64,000 nt of DNA from Photobacterium iliopiscarium (GCF_003026395.1 NZ_PYOO01000007.1:113387-177386), one strand, 5' to 3'. Shown: positions 19,597-28,263, numbered from the stretch's first letter. The notes: generated from the letters alone by a model not told the origin. A program made the numbers and translations.

Positions 19597-19715
19597 GTCA
19601 GGAATACCTTATTGTTTAGATTAACAACAAATATAAATAAAGATGTCATTATACTAAAATAGTAACTTTCCAGAAAGAAGTAACCAACGTTAACGCTACT
19701 ATCCGGCCCATAAGC

Positions 19716-19744
19716 AAAAAAGCCTCACTCTTTGAATGAAGCTT
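19716..19744 (-). terminator. Terminator of the 19813-20310 gene
   Basis: Reverse-strand stem AAGCTTCATT / AGTGAGGCTT with two G-T pairs, 5-base loop and a following run of six T. Confidence 0.8.
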
Positions 19745-19812
19745 CTTCTTTAAATAATCGCTGTTGATATTCTATACTAAAAAATTAACTCAACGTCGAT
19801 AATCAATAAGAA

Positions 19813-20310
19813 TTAATTTACATTATTATCCACTAAATGATGACATAACCAACCTAACGATAAATCTTCAATGGCTTGCTGTATCGATGCGTCTATCTTT
19901 TGCGCTTCATCACCATTATACATATCAAGAATAGTGGTAAAAAAGGGCATATAAGGCATTGTTGAAATATACACTTTCTTATCATCAGCAGCAGCGATCA
20001 CTTCAATATCATAGGCATTTAAATGACGTGAGTCTTGATCTGTAATGTGCACTAAATTAAAGCGTATAATATTGGTATCTTTCGAATCAATGGTTGCACG
20101 ATACCCTATTCGATTTTCATCATCGATCAAATGATAGCCCCCATCAGCCAACGCTATTCCTTTTTCAATCAACATCGATAACATGTCGGCTCGCTCAGAA
20201 GAGACGTCCATTACCAATGCTGATTCTTCTGAAAAATCATCAATAGAACCATCTTCAAGATCATCATCAAATATAGATCGGGTGTAGGTTGTTACGACAT
20301 GATCTAGCAT
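19813..20310 (-). CDS. Acidic cytoplasmic protein of unknown function
   Basis: 165 residues from the ATG preceded by AGGA; an upstream ATG at 20349 would add a hydrophobic stretch without a ribosome site. Strongly acidic N-terminal third (IFDDDLEDGSIDDFSEES), then an alpha/beta region. No signal peptide, membrane segment or catalytic motif recognised. It has its own terminator. It lies 154 bases downstream of ACR3 on the same strand; cotranscription is possible but nothing ties it to arsenic. Confidence 0.65.
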   Translation of the reverse strand: MLDHVVTTYTRSIFDDDLEDGSIDDFSEESALVMDVSSERADMLSMLIEKGIALADGGYHLIDDENRIGYRATIDSKDTNIIRFNLVHITDQDSRHLNAYDIEVIAAADDKKVYISTMPYMPFFTTILDMYNGDEAQKIDASIQQAIEDLSLGWLCHHLVDNNVN

Positions 20311-20464
20311 GCTTGCAATCCTAATGTTTAGTATGAATAAATTTATCAAGTAGATAATGGTTATACTGGATTACATATTATCTGCAATACAAATTATAAA
20401 ATCCATCAATAAACACCCTGATTATTCTCAATTTATTATTTTAATATCCACATTAATTTAAAAG

Positions 20465-21520
20465 TTACGGATAATATTTTTGTTTCATTCTAAGCGCGAC
20501 ATTTACCAAAGCAATTAACACTGGCACTTCAACTAAAGGACCAATTACCCCTGCAAATGCTTGATCTGAACTCAATCCAAACACTGAGATAGACACTGCA
20601 ATCGCTAATTCAAAATTGTTGCCTGTGGCTGTAAAAGCAATAGAGGCATTCTTGTCATAAGGAAGACCCATTTTCTTACCAACAAAGAAGCTAATAAAAA
20701 ACATTAGAACAAAGTAAATAACCAGTGGCACAGCAACACGGAAAACATCCATAGGTAAGGCTAAAATCATATCGCCTTTAAGGCTAAACATCAGCACAAT
20801 AGTGGCTAGTAGCGCAATTAACGTAATAGGTGAAATACGAGGAATAAACACCTCGTTGTACCATTGATCTCCTTTTTTAGCGACCAACCATTTACGACTA
20901 ATAAAACCCGCAAGGAAAGGAATACCAAGATAAATAAGAACACTCTCTGCAATATCTATAATAGATATATTAATAGCAAAACCCTGATAACCAAATAATG
21001 GTGGTAATACCGTAATAAACAACCACGCCATAACACTGTAAGTCAGAATTTGAAATGCGCTGTTTAATGCAACCAATGTAGCGCCATATTCTTTATTTCC
21101 ACCACCAATATCATTCCAGACTAATACCATCGCAATACAACGAGCTAAGCCGATAAGAATAATCCCCACCATGTAACCGGGATGATCACCAAGGAAGGTT
21201 AATGCTAAAACAAACATTAAAATAGGACCAACAATCCAATTCATGACCAAAGATAACGTAAGGGCTTGTTTATCTTTGGTTACTTTTCCCATTAATCCAT
21301 AATTTACTTTTGCAAGAGGAGGATACATCATTAAAATCAAACCAATCGCCAACGGAACATTGGTTGTTCCAACCGACATCGCTTGATTCCACTGAGACAC
21401 TTCAGGAAAAATAGCGCCGATCCCCACCCCAATGATCATTGCAGCAAAAATCCATACCGTTAAGTAACGATCAAGAAACTGCATTTTATTATTTGGGCTA
21501 TTTAAAACCTTTGTTGTCAT
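20465..21520 (-). CDS. acr3: ACR3-family arsenite efflux permease
   Basis: 351 residues with about ten membrane segments. The start follows GGAAGGTTACT. The ACR3 signature [18 protein letters not shown] holds the conserved essential Cys, and [14 protein letters not shown] near the C-terminus is also family-typical. It exports As(III) (and sometimes Sb(III)) by an antiport mechanism. It lies just downstream of arsR, with a copy of the arsR operator-like sequence in the gap, so both genes are probably repressed by that ArsR. Arsenite made by the ArsC domain at 16409-17182 would be the natural substrate. Confidence 0.93.
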   Translation of the reverse strand: MTTKVLNSPNNKMQFLDRYLTVWIFAAMIIGVGIGAIFPEVSQWNQAMSVGTTNVPLAIGLILMMYPPLAKVNYGLMGKVTKDKQALTLSLVMNWIVGPILMFVLALTFLGDHPGYMVGIILIGLARCIAMVLVWNDIGGGNKEYGATLVALNSAFQILTYSVMAWLFITVLPPLFGYQGFAINISIIDIAESVLIYLGIPFLAGFISRKWLVAKKGDQWYNEVFIPRISPITLIALLATIVLMFSLKGDMILALPMDVFRVAVPLVIYFVLMFFISFFVGKKMGLPYDKNASIAFTATGNNFELAIAVSISVFGLSSDQAFAGVIGPLVEVPVLIALVNVALRMKQKYYP

Positions 21521-21557
21521 AGTAACCTTCCAATTTTTATTATTTACAACAACCAAT

Positions 21558-21576
21558 CGTCAATCGTCGAATAACG
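21558..21576 (-). promoter_or_regulatory. Second ArsR-type operator, in front of acr3
   Basis: The 19-mer CGTCAATCGTCGAATAACG matches the perfect palindrome upstream of arsR (21986-22004) at 17 of 19 positions and lies 38 bases before the acr3 ATG. Confidence 0.6.
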
Positions 21577-21628
21577 ATTAATGGTTATGAAAAAATACAA
21601 TCTTGTCTATAAAGTACTTAATAAAATA

Positions 21629-21970
21629 TTAAGACAAGAAATCTGAAAATTTAGCGTTAAATGTATTTAGTGCTTCACGGTTAATTCGGTAACACACTTT
21701 AGGTGGATTTGGTTCAGCTTTAATAAAATTAGCTTGTTTTAGTATCCGTAAATGCTCGGAAACCGTTGATTGCGCTAACCCCAACTCAGACACTAGATCA
21801 CTGTTTAAGCAACTATCTATAGCATCTAAGGTATGGAGAATGTGGAGAATACGCAAACGCGCAGGATGTGATAATGCTTTAGCTTGCGCTGCTAATGTTT
21901 GTTCATCTTTAAGTTGTTGCGCTGTGGCTGTAAAGGAAACATCACAAAAACTCGAGCATTTATTATTCAT
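21629..21970 (-). CDS. arsR: ArsR/SmtB-family repressor
   Basis: 113 residues forming one winged helix: ALSHPARLRILHIL, then recognition helix GLAQSTVSEHLRILKQANF and wing EPNPPKVCYRIN. Cysteines at 5, 9, 54 and 93 are available; the classical CxC in helix 3 is replaced by a single Cys54 (DSCLNSDLVSEL), so As(III) may be bound by an alternative cysteine set, as in several other ArsR subclasses. It is transcribed before acr3, with palindromes in front of each gene. Distinct from the fused regulator at 16409-17182, which is associated with a different operator. Confidence 0.9.
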   Translation of the reverse strand: MNNKCSSFCDVSFTATAQQLKDEQTLAAQAKALSHPARLRILHILHTLDAIDSCLNSDLVSELGLAQSTVSEHLRILKQANFIKAEPNPPKVCYRINREALNTFNAKFSDFLS

Positions 21971-21985
21971 CTGTTCACACCTAAC

Positions 21986-22004
21986 CGTTAATCGTCGATT
22001 AACG
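21986..22004 (-). promoter_or_regulatory. Perfect palindromic operator of arsR
   Basis: CGTTAATCG-T-CGATTAACG, 9-bp arms around a single base, 16 bases before the arsR ATG. Likely autoregulatory ArsR site. Confidence 0.7.
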
Positions 22005-22067
22005 ATATAACAGATTTACTGATGATGCAACAATCACTTTATTAAACAATAAAATTTACTTTCACTA

Positions 22068-22166
22068 TTTGAAGGCTTCAAGATATTAACTGAAAGCCAG
22101 AAAGTGTCTTTTGAAGTAGAACAAGGCCAAAAAGGTCTACAAGCTGCAAACGTTGTCGCTATCTAA
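22068..22166 (+). pseudogene. 3' remnant of a cold-shock protein gene
   Basis: The forward frame reads FEGFKILTESQKVSFEVEQG and then QKGLQAANVVAI before a stop, the C-terminal half of a CspA-type OB fold. Upstream in frame there are only a few residues and a TAA; no start codon, RNP1 or RNP2 motif exists. A terminator-like hairpin of the original gene is still present after it. The break lies about 60-80 bases from the arsR promoter, so the arrival of the arsR-acr3 segment, or a deletion next to it, probably removed the 5' half. Confidence 0.8.
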
Positions 22167-22188
22167 TTTATCCCCGTTGATAAATAAT

Positions 22189-22219
22189 AAAAATGCCGGC
22201 TATGACCAGCATTTTTTAT
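22189..22219 (+). terminator. Terminator behind the cold-shock remnant
   Basis: Stem AAAAATGC / GCATTTTT with inner pairing and T run, 22 bases after the remnant stop. Confidence 0.8.
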
Positions 22220-22505
22220 ACCTGCGATTTACCTCTACGTTTGTTCATTACTAATTGCAATGATCTACATAAACCAGAATATATCTTTCAAAGTAAAACT
22301 GTTTTTACTGATAAACCTATATAAAAGCAGACTCCCAGCCATATATTTAGCTAAAATACTAAGAGGTTTGTATTTTTGTAATACCGACCAAAAACTAAGA
22401 ATACTGTATTAAGATAATACTTATTTTATATATCTTACTTAAATCCAGTTTTGAAAGTTATAGCGTATTTAATGCTATTTATCATCACTGTATAGGATTA
22501 GTTCA
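22220..22505. other. Spacer upstream of the metallophosphoesterase gene
   Basis: About 285 AT-rich bases. No gene or clear signal seen apart from the AGGA ribosome site at its end. Confidence 0.4.
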
Positions 22506-23726
22506 TTGAATTTTGTTTTAGATAATATCGGCACAGTAACGTTATTTTTATTACTGTTTACTTTTGTTGTTAGTTGGTTATTTCGCTCTAAAGAGTTTGC
22601 TATCATTAGAGGCGTTATTTTAACTGTTTATAGTTTAGTTTTTGTTACTTTATTTGACACTTTGGTTAGTTTCATCCCCCCTTTGATTATATTACTTTTA
22701 TATAGTTTGGTATTTATAGACACCTTGCTTCTTATTCGACCAAAGATGCAACCTCTTTGGGTTCGAGTTTTGATAAATTGGCCTGGGCAATGGTTTTTAG
22801 GTGCTACGATAATCGCCTTCCCTTGGGCAATATGGGTACTATTGTTTAAGAGTGCTGATTTTTTGTATATCCCTTATATACTTGGCTTAATCGGTATATT
22901 ACAAAATTTCCGTATCACTGAAGAATGTATTTTTATCGATTTGAATGATAACGAACAGCCATCACAACTGAGCCGCTTAAAATTAGCGCCACCAAATTCA
23001 AATAATAACGACACACTGCAAATTATCCAGTTAACCGATCCGCATTTAGGCCCATATATGTCTGTTGCCCGACTTCAGCATATTTGTAAAAACGCAGTCG
23101 ATAAACAACCGGATCTTATTTTATTAACGGGCGACTTTTTGACCATGGAGTCAAAAGGATCAGTACAAACACTTTCACAATCACTCCAACCATTAAAGGA
23201 GTATAGCAGCAAGGTGTTTGCTTGTATGGGCAACCATGATTACGAAGCGCCTGAAATAGTAAAGGTAGCCTTAGCTAACAATAATATTACTTTGTTGATA
23301 GATGAAGCCCAGATAGTACAAACTCGACTTGGCCCAGTTGAAGTTATTGGCTTTGATTCTCACTCTAAAGATAGAAAACTTAAACTCAGTAACGCAATCA
23401 AAAGCTTACCTAATGAAAAGAATATCATCGCAAGTATTGCTATGCTTCATGATCCAACTCACCTTTCAGATCTGCCTCTAGCGAGCCACCCTACAGATTT
23501 ATTCTTAAGTGGTCATACACATGGTGGTCTTATGGGATTAGTCAGTTTAGGATTAAAAACGACAGTAATCAGTCTATTTTCAAAATCGCCAGATCATGGC
23601 TTGTGGGGAATTGATAATACCAAGTTATATGTACATCGAGGTACTGGGCATTATGGCTTTCCTTTTCGATTAGGCGTACCAACTGAGCATAGTGTTATCA
23701 AAGTTAGATTAAAGAAATCAAAATAA
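22506..23726 (+). CDS. Membrane-anchored metallophosphoesterase, YkuE-like
   Basis: 406 residues from a TTG start seven bases after AGGA. Residues about 1-150 hold four to five membrane segments; the catalytic domain follows on about 165-400. Metal-binding motifs in order: LTDPHLGP (D-x-H), TGDFL, MGNHDYEAP, the single His in AMLHDPTH and SGHTHGG, all intact. Relatives cleave phosphodiesters or lipid pyrophosphates such as UDP-diacylglucosamine, but the substrate here is not determined. Single gene next to a long inverted repeat. Confidence 0.88.
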   Translation: MNFVLDNIGTVTLFLLLFTFVVSWLFRSKEFAIIRGVILTVYSLVFVTLFDTLVSFIPPLIILLLYSLVFIDTLLLIRPKMQPLWVRVLINWPGQWFLGATIIAFPWAIWVLLFKSADFLYIPYILGLIGILQNFRITEECIFIDLNDNEQPSQLSRLKLAPPNSNNNDTLQIIQLTDPHLGPYMSVARLQHICKNAVDKQPDLILLTGDFLTMESKGSVQTLSQSLQPLKEYSSKVFACMGNHDYEAPEIVKVALANNNITLLIDEAQIVQTRLGPVEVIGFDSHSKDRKLKLSNAIKSLPNEKNIIASIAMLHDPTHLSDLPLASHPTDLFLSGHTHGGLMGLVSLGLKTTVISLFSKSPDHGLWGIDNTKLYVHRGTGHYGFPFRLGVPTEHSVIKVRLKKSK

Positions 23727-23730
23727 TATT

Positions 23731-23784
23731 AACAGTAATAGTACAGTGATAATTTAGGCTTCGATTCACTGTGCTACTACTGTT
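23731..23784. repeat. Long imperfect inverted repeat after the phosphoesterase gene
   Basis: 19-base arms, AACAGTAATAGTACAGTGA (23731-23749) and TCACTGTGCTACTACTGTT (23766-23784), pair at 17 of 19 positions with a 16-base loop. There is no T run, so it may end or stabilise the upstream mRNA. Confidence 0.7.
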
Positions 23785-23924
23785 ATTAACAATACCACCA
23801 TCAAATAAATTGTTCGCGTAAATATCAGCAGGAACAGCCGCTTTACTAAGGGGTTTTAACAGAATAGGACAGGAAGTTGACCAGAAAAAGACAGCGCTAC
23901 GTTTTTGATTAGGCTAGAAACAAC

Positions 23925-23950
23925 AAAGCCCCAGCGTGAGCTGAGGCTTT
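23925..23950 (-). terminator. Terminator of the tRNA operon
   Basis: Reverse-strand stem AAAGCCTCAGC / GCTGGGGCTTT with one T-G pair, 12 bases after the last tRNA. Confidence 0.8.
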
Positions 23951-23961
23951 ATCATTTGAAT

Positions 23962-24046
23962 TGGTGCCCGAGGTCGGACTTGAACCGACACTCCCGAAGG
24001 AAACGGATTTTGAATCCGTCGTGTATACCAATTTCACCACTCGGGC
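23962..24046 (-). tRNA. tRNA-Leu (anticodon CAA)
   Basis: 85-base class II tRNA: acceptor GCCCGAG / CTCGGGC, anticodon loop TTCAAAA, long variable arm, T-loop GTTCAAGTC and an encoded CCA. Last gene of the tRNA operon. Confidence 0.95.
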
Positions 24047-24066
24047 TTTTATTCTCATAAAGAGAA

Positions 24067-24140
24067 TGGAGGCGCGTCCCGGAGTCGAACCGAGGTACAC
24101 GGATTTGCAATCCGCTGCATAGCCACTCTGCCAACGCGCC
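24067..24140 (-). tRNA. tRNA-Cys (anticodon GCA), copy 1
   Basis: 74 bases, acceptor GGCGCGT, anticodon loop TTGCAAA, encoded CCA. Identical to copy 2 at 24439-24512. Confidence 0.95.
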
Positions 24141-24192
24141 AACGTTACTAGGTTTCCCTAGCCTGCTGTTAATTACTTAACAACCTAATAGA

Positions 24193-24279
24193 TGGTGCCC
24201 CGGGCCGGACTTGAACCGGCACAGCGCGAACGCCGAGGGATTTTAAATCCCTTGTGTCTACCAATTCCACCACCAGGGC
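24193..24279 (-). tRNA. tRNA-Leu (anticodon TAA), copy 1
   Basis: 87-base class II tRNA, acceptor GCCCTGG, anticodon loop TTTAAAA, long variable arm, encoded CCA. Identical to the copy 372 bases away. Confidence 0.95.
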
Positions 24280-24343
24280 ACGCAATTTCTTGCGATGGGT
24301 AAGACACCATCTGTAAATACCGCCTAAGCCGTATTTTTTAATT

Positions 24344-24419
24344 TGGAGCGACACATCGGGTTCGAACCGATGACCTCAACCTTGGCAAGGTTGCGCTCTA
24401 CCAACTGAGCTAGTGTCGC
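24344..24419 (-). tRNA. tRNA-Gly (anticodon GCC), copy 1
   Basis: 76 bases, acceptor GCGACAC, anticodon loop TTGCCAA, encoded CCA. Differs from copy 2 by one D-loop base (CAGTTGG here). Confidence 0.95.
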
Positions 24420-24438
24420 ATTTTATTCTCAAAGAGAA

Positions 24439-24512
24439 TGGAGGCGCGTCCCGGAGTCGAACCGAGGTACACGGATTTGCAATCCGCTGCATAGCCACTC
24501 TGCCAACGCGCC
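24439..24512 (-). tRNA. tRNA-Cys (anticodon GCA), copy 2
   Basis: 74 bases, identical to copy 1, in the second 372-base unit. Confidence 0.95.
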
Positions 24513-24564
24513 AACGTTACTAGGTTTCCCTAGCCTGCTGTTAATTACTTAACAACCTAATAGA

Positions 24565-24651
24565 TGGTGCCCCGGGCCGGACTTGAACCGGCACAGCGCG
24601 AACGCCGAGGGATTTTAAATCCCTTGTGTCTACCAATTCCACCACCAGGGC
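24565..24651 (-). tRNA. tRNA-Leu (anticodon TAA), copy 2
   Basis: 87 bases, identical to copy 1 at 24193-24279. Confidence 0.95.
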
Positions 24652-24715
24652 ACGCAATTTCTTGCGATGGGTAAGACACCATCTGTAAATACCGCCTAAG
24701 CCGTATTTTTTAATT

Positions 24716-24791
24716 TGGAGCGACACATCGGGTTCGAACCGATGACCTCAACCTTGGCAAGGTTGCGCTCTACCAGCTGAGCTAGTGTCGC
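24716..24791 (-). tRNA. tRNA-Gly (anticodon GCC), copy 2
   Basis: 76 bases with D-loop CAGCTGG; otherwise identical to copy 1. Confidence 0.95.
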
Positions 24792-24807
24792 ATATTCTCA
24801 AAGAGAA

Positions 24808-24881
24808 TGGAGGCGCGTCCCGGAGTCGAACCGAGGTACGCGGATTTGCAATCCGATGCATAGCCACTCTGCCAACGCGCC
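24808..24881 (-). tRNA. tRNA-Cys (anticodon GCA), copy 3, divergent
   Basis: 74 bases, first gene of the operon. It differs from copies 1 and 2 at both sides of the outer anticodon-stem pair: G27-T43 there becomes T27-C43 here, a mismatch. The rest, including the encoded CCA, is unchanged, so it may still function. Confidence 0.9.
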
Positions 24882-24943
24882 ATCTCGTAAAGAAGTCATT
24901 CTTCACTCACCTTAGCAAGTCTCCCCGCTGCGGTATGTGGTGT

Positions 24944-24971
24944 AATTTACTGATTTTACGGACTGAGTCAA
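24944..24971 (-). promoter_or_regulatory. Probable promoter of the tRNA operon
   Basis: Reverse strand: -35 TTGACT (24966-24971), 16-base spacer, -10 TAAATT (24944-24949), about 60 bases before the first tRNA. Confidence 0.55.
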
Positions 24972-24981
24972 CGAAAAATTA

Positions 24982-25372
24982 TGACTTTTTATTTAAGTGG
25001 TCATTTTCCGTTACATCAACCTAAAAATCAGCCCATTTCTGATCAAAATCCAGCCACCTTGAAATCATAAGGTTTACTTTGAATTTGATCTTCTCATTAA
25101 TCAGTAACATTCTTAACTGCCTTTACATATCCTCTATATCAACATTTCGTTTTATTACGATTAAATTTATACGTCCCCTTTCACTCATTCTTTTATTATC
25201 CTCTACTCTATTGTTACATACCCATATATAAGAGTTATTTTTTGCCTCTAATGATTTGATTTTTAAGCATACCCCTTTAGGGTTATTTAAAGTTCCATTT
25301 GATTTGCATCATATCCATTCGGTTTAACTCTCAATAAGCTTGTCGTAATTCACGATGTTGTTAAGAGGATTT
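24982..25372. promoter_or_regulatory. nirB upstream region with NarL/P-like and FNR-like sites
   Basis: No gene in this stretch. An inverted heptamer pair in 7-2-7 arrangement, TACCCCT-TT-AGGGTTA, lies at 25270-25285, and an FNR-like site, TTGAT-TTGC-ATCAT (one mismatch), at 25299-25312. Their centres are 28 bases apart, exactly the distance between the -69.5 NarL/NarP and -41.5 FNR sites of E. coli nirB. That would put the start of transcription near 25347, with TCAATA at 25331-25336 as a weak -10. Activation without oxygen and in nitrate/nitrite is the expected control. Confidence 0.7.
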
Positions 25373-27940
25373 ATGAGCAAAGTCAAAATAGCGATTATTG
25401 GTAACGGTATGGTTGGCCATCGCTATATCGAAGAACTAGTCGATAAAGCTGACATGAATAACTATGATGTTACAGTCTTTTGTGAAGAACCACGTGTTGC
25501 TTATGATAGAGTTCACCTCTCATCTTATTTCTCTCATCACACCGCAGAAGAATTATCTCTCGTTAAACAAGGTTTTTATCAAAAACACGGTATTAACGTC
25601 TTCTTAGGTGAACGTGCGATTACTATTAACCGAGATCAAAAACTCATTTATTCTAGTAGCGGCCGTGAAGTTCATTACGATAAGTTAATTATGGCAACAG
25701 GATCATATCCTTGGGTGCCATCAATTAAAGGTAATGATTCAAAAGATTGTTTTGTTTATCGTACTATTGAAGATCTAAAAGCGATTGAAGCAACGGCTAA
25801 ATACAGTAAAAGTGGTGTTGTCGTTGGTGGCGGATTACTTGGATTAGAAGCCGCTGGTGCACTAAAAGCATTAGGTGTGGATACTCATGTTATTGAGTTT
25901 GCCCCTGTACTGATGGCTGAACAATTGGATCCCCATGGTGGTGCGCAACTACGAAAAAAAATCGAACAACTCGGTGTTGTAGTTCATACAGGTAAAAATA
26001 CTCAAGAAATTATTGCTAAAGGTGAACATGCTCGCAATACATTAGCATTTGCTGATGGCACATCTCTCGAAGTCGACTTCATCGTATTCTCTACAGGTAT
26101 TCGCCCTCAAGATAAACTTGCTCACCATTGCAATTTAGCGCTAGGTAATCGTGGCGGTATTGCGATTAATAATTTCTGTCAAACATCTGATGATGATATT
26201 TATGCCATTGGTGAGTGTGCGTCATGGAATAACATGTTCTTTGGCCTCGTTGCTCCTGGTTATAAAATGGCGCAAATTGCTGTCGGTCACTTACTGGGTG
26301 AGTCGCATGCTTTTGAAGGTGCTGACATGAGCGCCAAATTAAAATTATTAGGCGTAAAAGTTGGCAGTATTGGTGATGCGAATGGTCGTACTCCCAACAG
26401 TAAAAGCTATGTTTACCTTAACGAACAGCAAGATGTTTATAAACGTATTATTGTTTCAGAAGACGGAAAGCAGCTTTTAGGTGCCGTGTTGGTCGGTGAT
26501 ACCGCTGATTATGGTAATTTATTACAGCTTAAATTGAACAATATTGAATTACCTGAAAATCCTGACTCTCTAATTCTTCCAGCTCATGCGGGTGCAGAAA
26601 AACCTGCAATGGGCGCTGATTCATTACCTGATAGTGCTGTCATTTGTTCATGTTTTGATGTTACTAAAGGTAAAATTGCGGCAGCTGTCGCTGATGGTTA
26701 TACAACGCTAGGTGAGATTAAAGCAGTAACAAAAGCAGGTACAGGCTGTGGCGGTTGCTTACCATTAATAACCCAAGTTCTTAATGCTGAACTTGCGAAA
26801 GCCGGCGTTGAAGTTAAAAATCACCTTTGTGAGCACTTTGAATATTCTCGCCAAGAACTCTTACACCTTATTCGTATAGAAGAAATTACGTCATTTGAGG
26901 CGTTACTGGCTAAATATGGTAAAGGTTACGGCTGTGAAATATGCAAACCTGCTGTTGGCTCAATCCTAGCCTCATGCTGGAATGAATACGCACTCACACC
27001 TCAAAATACACCACTCCAAGACACCAATGATATTTTCCTTGGCAACATGCAAAAAGATGGCACCTATTCTGTCATTCCACGTATGGCTGGCGGTGAAGTG
27101 ACACCAGCGGGATTATTAGCATTAGCCCAAGTTGCAAGTGACTATAAACTTTACACCAAGGTAACTGGCGCACAGCGTATTGGTTTATTTGGTGCTCATA
27201 AAGACGATTTACCACAAATTTGGCAACGTCTGATTGATGCCGGATTTGAAACAGGTCAAGCCTATGCCAAAGCACTCCGCATGGCAAAAACATGTGTTGG
27301 TAGCACTTGGTGTCGTTTTGGCGTGCAAGACAGTGTCGGTTTAGGCGTCCAGCTTGAGAACCGTTATAAAGGTATTCGTACTCCTCATAAGATGAAGTTC
27401 GGCGTGTCTGGTTGTACTCGTGAATGTGCTGAAGCTCAAGGTAAAGATTTAGGTATTATTGCTACAGATGCGGGTTGGAATATGTATGTTGGCGGTAATG
27501 GCGGTATGAAACCACGTCATGCCGACTTATTTGCGGCAGATCTTGATACTGCAACCTTAATTAAATATATCGATCGCTACTTGATGTTCTATATCCGTAC
27601 TGCCGACAAGCTACAACGTACCTCAACATGGTTAACAAGCTTAGACGGTGGCGTTGATTACCTTAAAGACGTCATCATCAATGATAAATTAGGCCTAAAC
27701 CAACAGCTTGAAGCTGACGCAGAACGATTGATTGCAACTTATCATTGTGAATGGCAAGCCACACTCAGCAATGAGCAACAATTAAAGCGCTTTGCACACT
27801 TCATTAATAGTTCTAAGCATGATGACAACGTTGTTTTTGTTCCTACACGCGAACAGCATCGTCCAGCAACTGTTGATGAAAAAGCAATGAGTCATGAACA
27901 AGATACAACCTTTATTATTTCATTGGAGGAAAAAGCATGA
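25373..27940 (+). CDS. nirB: Nitrite reductase [NAD(P)H] large subunit
   Basis: 855 residues, from the ATG with AGAGGATTT ahead of it. Order: FAD/NAD-binding domains (IIGNGMVGHRYIE at the start, VVGGGLLGLEAAGAL about 147-161), a [2Fe-2S] Bfd-like domain (CSCFDVTKGK ... GCGGC, about 423-466), a second Bfd-like region (CEICKPAVG), and the siroheme/[4Fe-4S] domains with the cluster ligands in CVGSTWC and CTREC. It reduces nitrite to ammonium in the cytoplasm with NADH. First gene of nirB-nirD-nirC-cobA; its stop overlaps the nirD start. Confidence 0.97.
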   Translation: MSKVKIAIIGNGMVGHRYIEELVDKADMNNYDVTVFCEEPRVAYDRVHLSSYFSHHTAEELSLVKQGFYQKHGINVFLGERAITINRDQKLIYSSSGREVHYDKLIMATGSYPWVPSIKGNDSKDCFVYRTIEDLKAIEATAKYSKSGVVVGGGLLGLEAAGALKALGVDTHVIEFAPVLMAEQLDPHGGAQLRKKIEQLGVVVHTGKNTQEIIAKGEHARNTLAFADGTSLEVDFIVFSTGIRPQDKLAHHCNLALGNRGGIAINNFCQTSDDDIYAIGECASWNNMFFGLVAPGYKMAQIAVGHLLGESHAFEGADMSAKLKLLGVKVGSIGDANGRTPNSKSYVYLNEQQDVYKRIIVSEDGKQLLGAVLVGDTADYGNLLQLKLNNIELPENPDSLILPAHAGAEKPAMGADSLPDSAVICSCFDVTKGKIAAAVADGYTTLGEIKAVTKAGTGCGGCLPLITQVLNAELAKAGVEVKNHLCEHFEYSRQELLHLIRIEEITSFEALLAKYGKGYGCEICKPAVGSILASCWNEYALTPQNTPLQDTNDIFLGNMQKDGTYSVIPRMAGGEVTPAGLLALAQVASDYKLYTKVTGAQRIGLFGAHKDDLPQIWQRLIDAGFETGQAYAKALRMAKTCVGSTWCRFGVQDSVGLGVQLENRYKGIRTPHKMKFGVSGCTRECAEAQGKDLGIIATDAGWNMYVGGNGGMKPRHADLFAADLDTATLIKYIDRYLMFYIRTADKLQRTSTWLTSLDGGVDYLKDVIINDKLGLNQQLEADAERLIATYHCEWQATLSNEQQLKRFAHFINSSKHDDNVVFVPTREQHRPATVDEKAMSHEQDTTFIISLEEKA

Positions 27941-28263
27941 GTCAGTGGATTTCTGTCTGCAATCTTGATGATTTAATTCCCGGCACCGGTGTTTGCGCAT
28001 TAGTTGGCGATCAACAAGTGGCGATTTTCCGTCCCGATAATAGTGAGCAACTATTTGCCCTCAATAATAAAGACCCTTTTGCGCAATCAAATGTCCTCTC
28101 TCGTGGGATTATTTGCCAACATCAGGATCAACTATGGATCGCAAGTCCATTAAAGAAACAACGCTTTTCATTAGTTGATGGTCATTGTTTAGAACAACCT
28201 GATATTAAAATCACGTGTTATCAGATTCAAGTTCACCAAGGTCAAGTACAGGTTCGCTTGTAA
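27937..28263 (+). CDS. nirD: Nitrite reductase [NAD(P)H] small subunit
   Basis: 108 residues with a Rieske-like fold but without the Cys/His cluster ligands, as usual in NirD. Segments NLDDLIPGTGVCALVGDQQVA and FALNNKDPF are typical. ATGA overlap with nirB implies translational coupling; ribosome site GGAGGAAAAAGC lies within nirB. Confidence 0.95.
   Translation: MSQWISVCNLDDLIPGTGVCALVGDQQVAIFRPDNSEQLFALNNKDPFAQSNVLSRGIICQHQDQLWIASPLKKQRFSLVDGHCLEQPDIKITCYQIQVHQGQVQVRL

Larger units (their letters stand above)
24057..24881 (-). repeat. Tandem duplication of a Cys-Leu-Gly tRNA unit, period 372
   Basis: tRNA starts recur at exactly 372 bases (24067/24439, 24193/24565, 24344/24716), with spacers also near-identical; a third partial unit contains only tRNA-Cys, 369 bases on. 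The duplication is recent, given one difference across the two full units' tRNAs. Confidence 0.95.

Noticed and set aside
24169..24726. Two identical 61-codon reverse frames
   Set aside because: They read through tRNA-Leu and tRNA-Gly; identity only reflects the 372-base duplication.
23962..24881. Integration site of a genomic island at the tRNA genes
   Set aside because: No integrase or direct att-like repeat beyond the tandem tRNA duplication itself was seen.
24785..25024. 79-codon forward frame over the tRNA operon start
   Set aside because: Antisense to tRNA-Cys and its promoter; no protein features.
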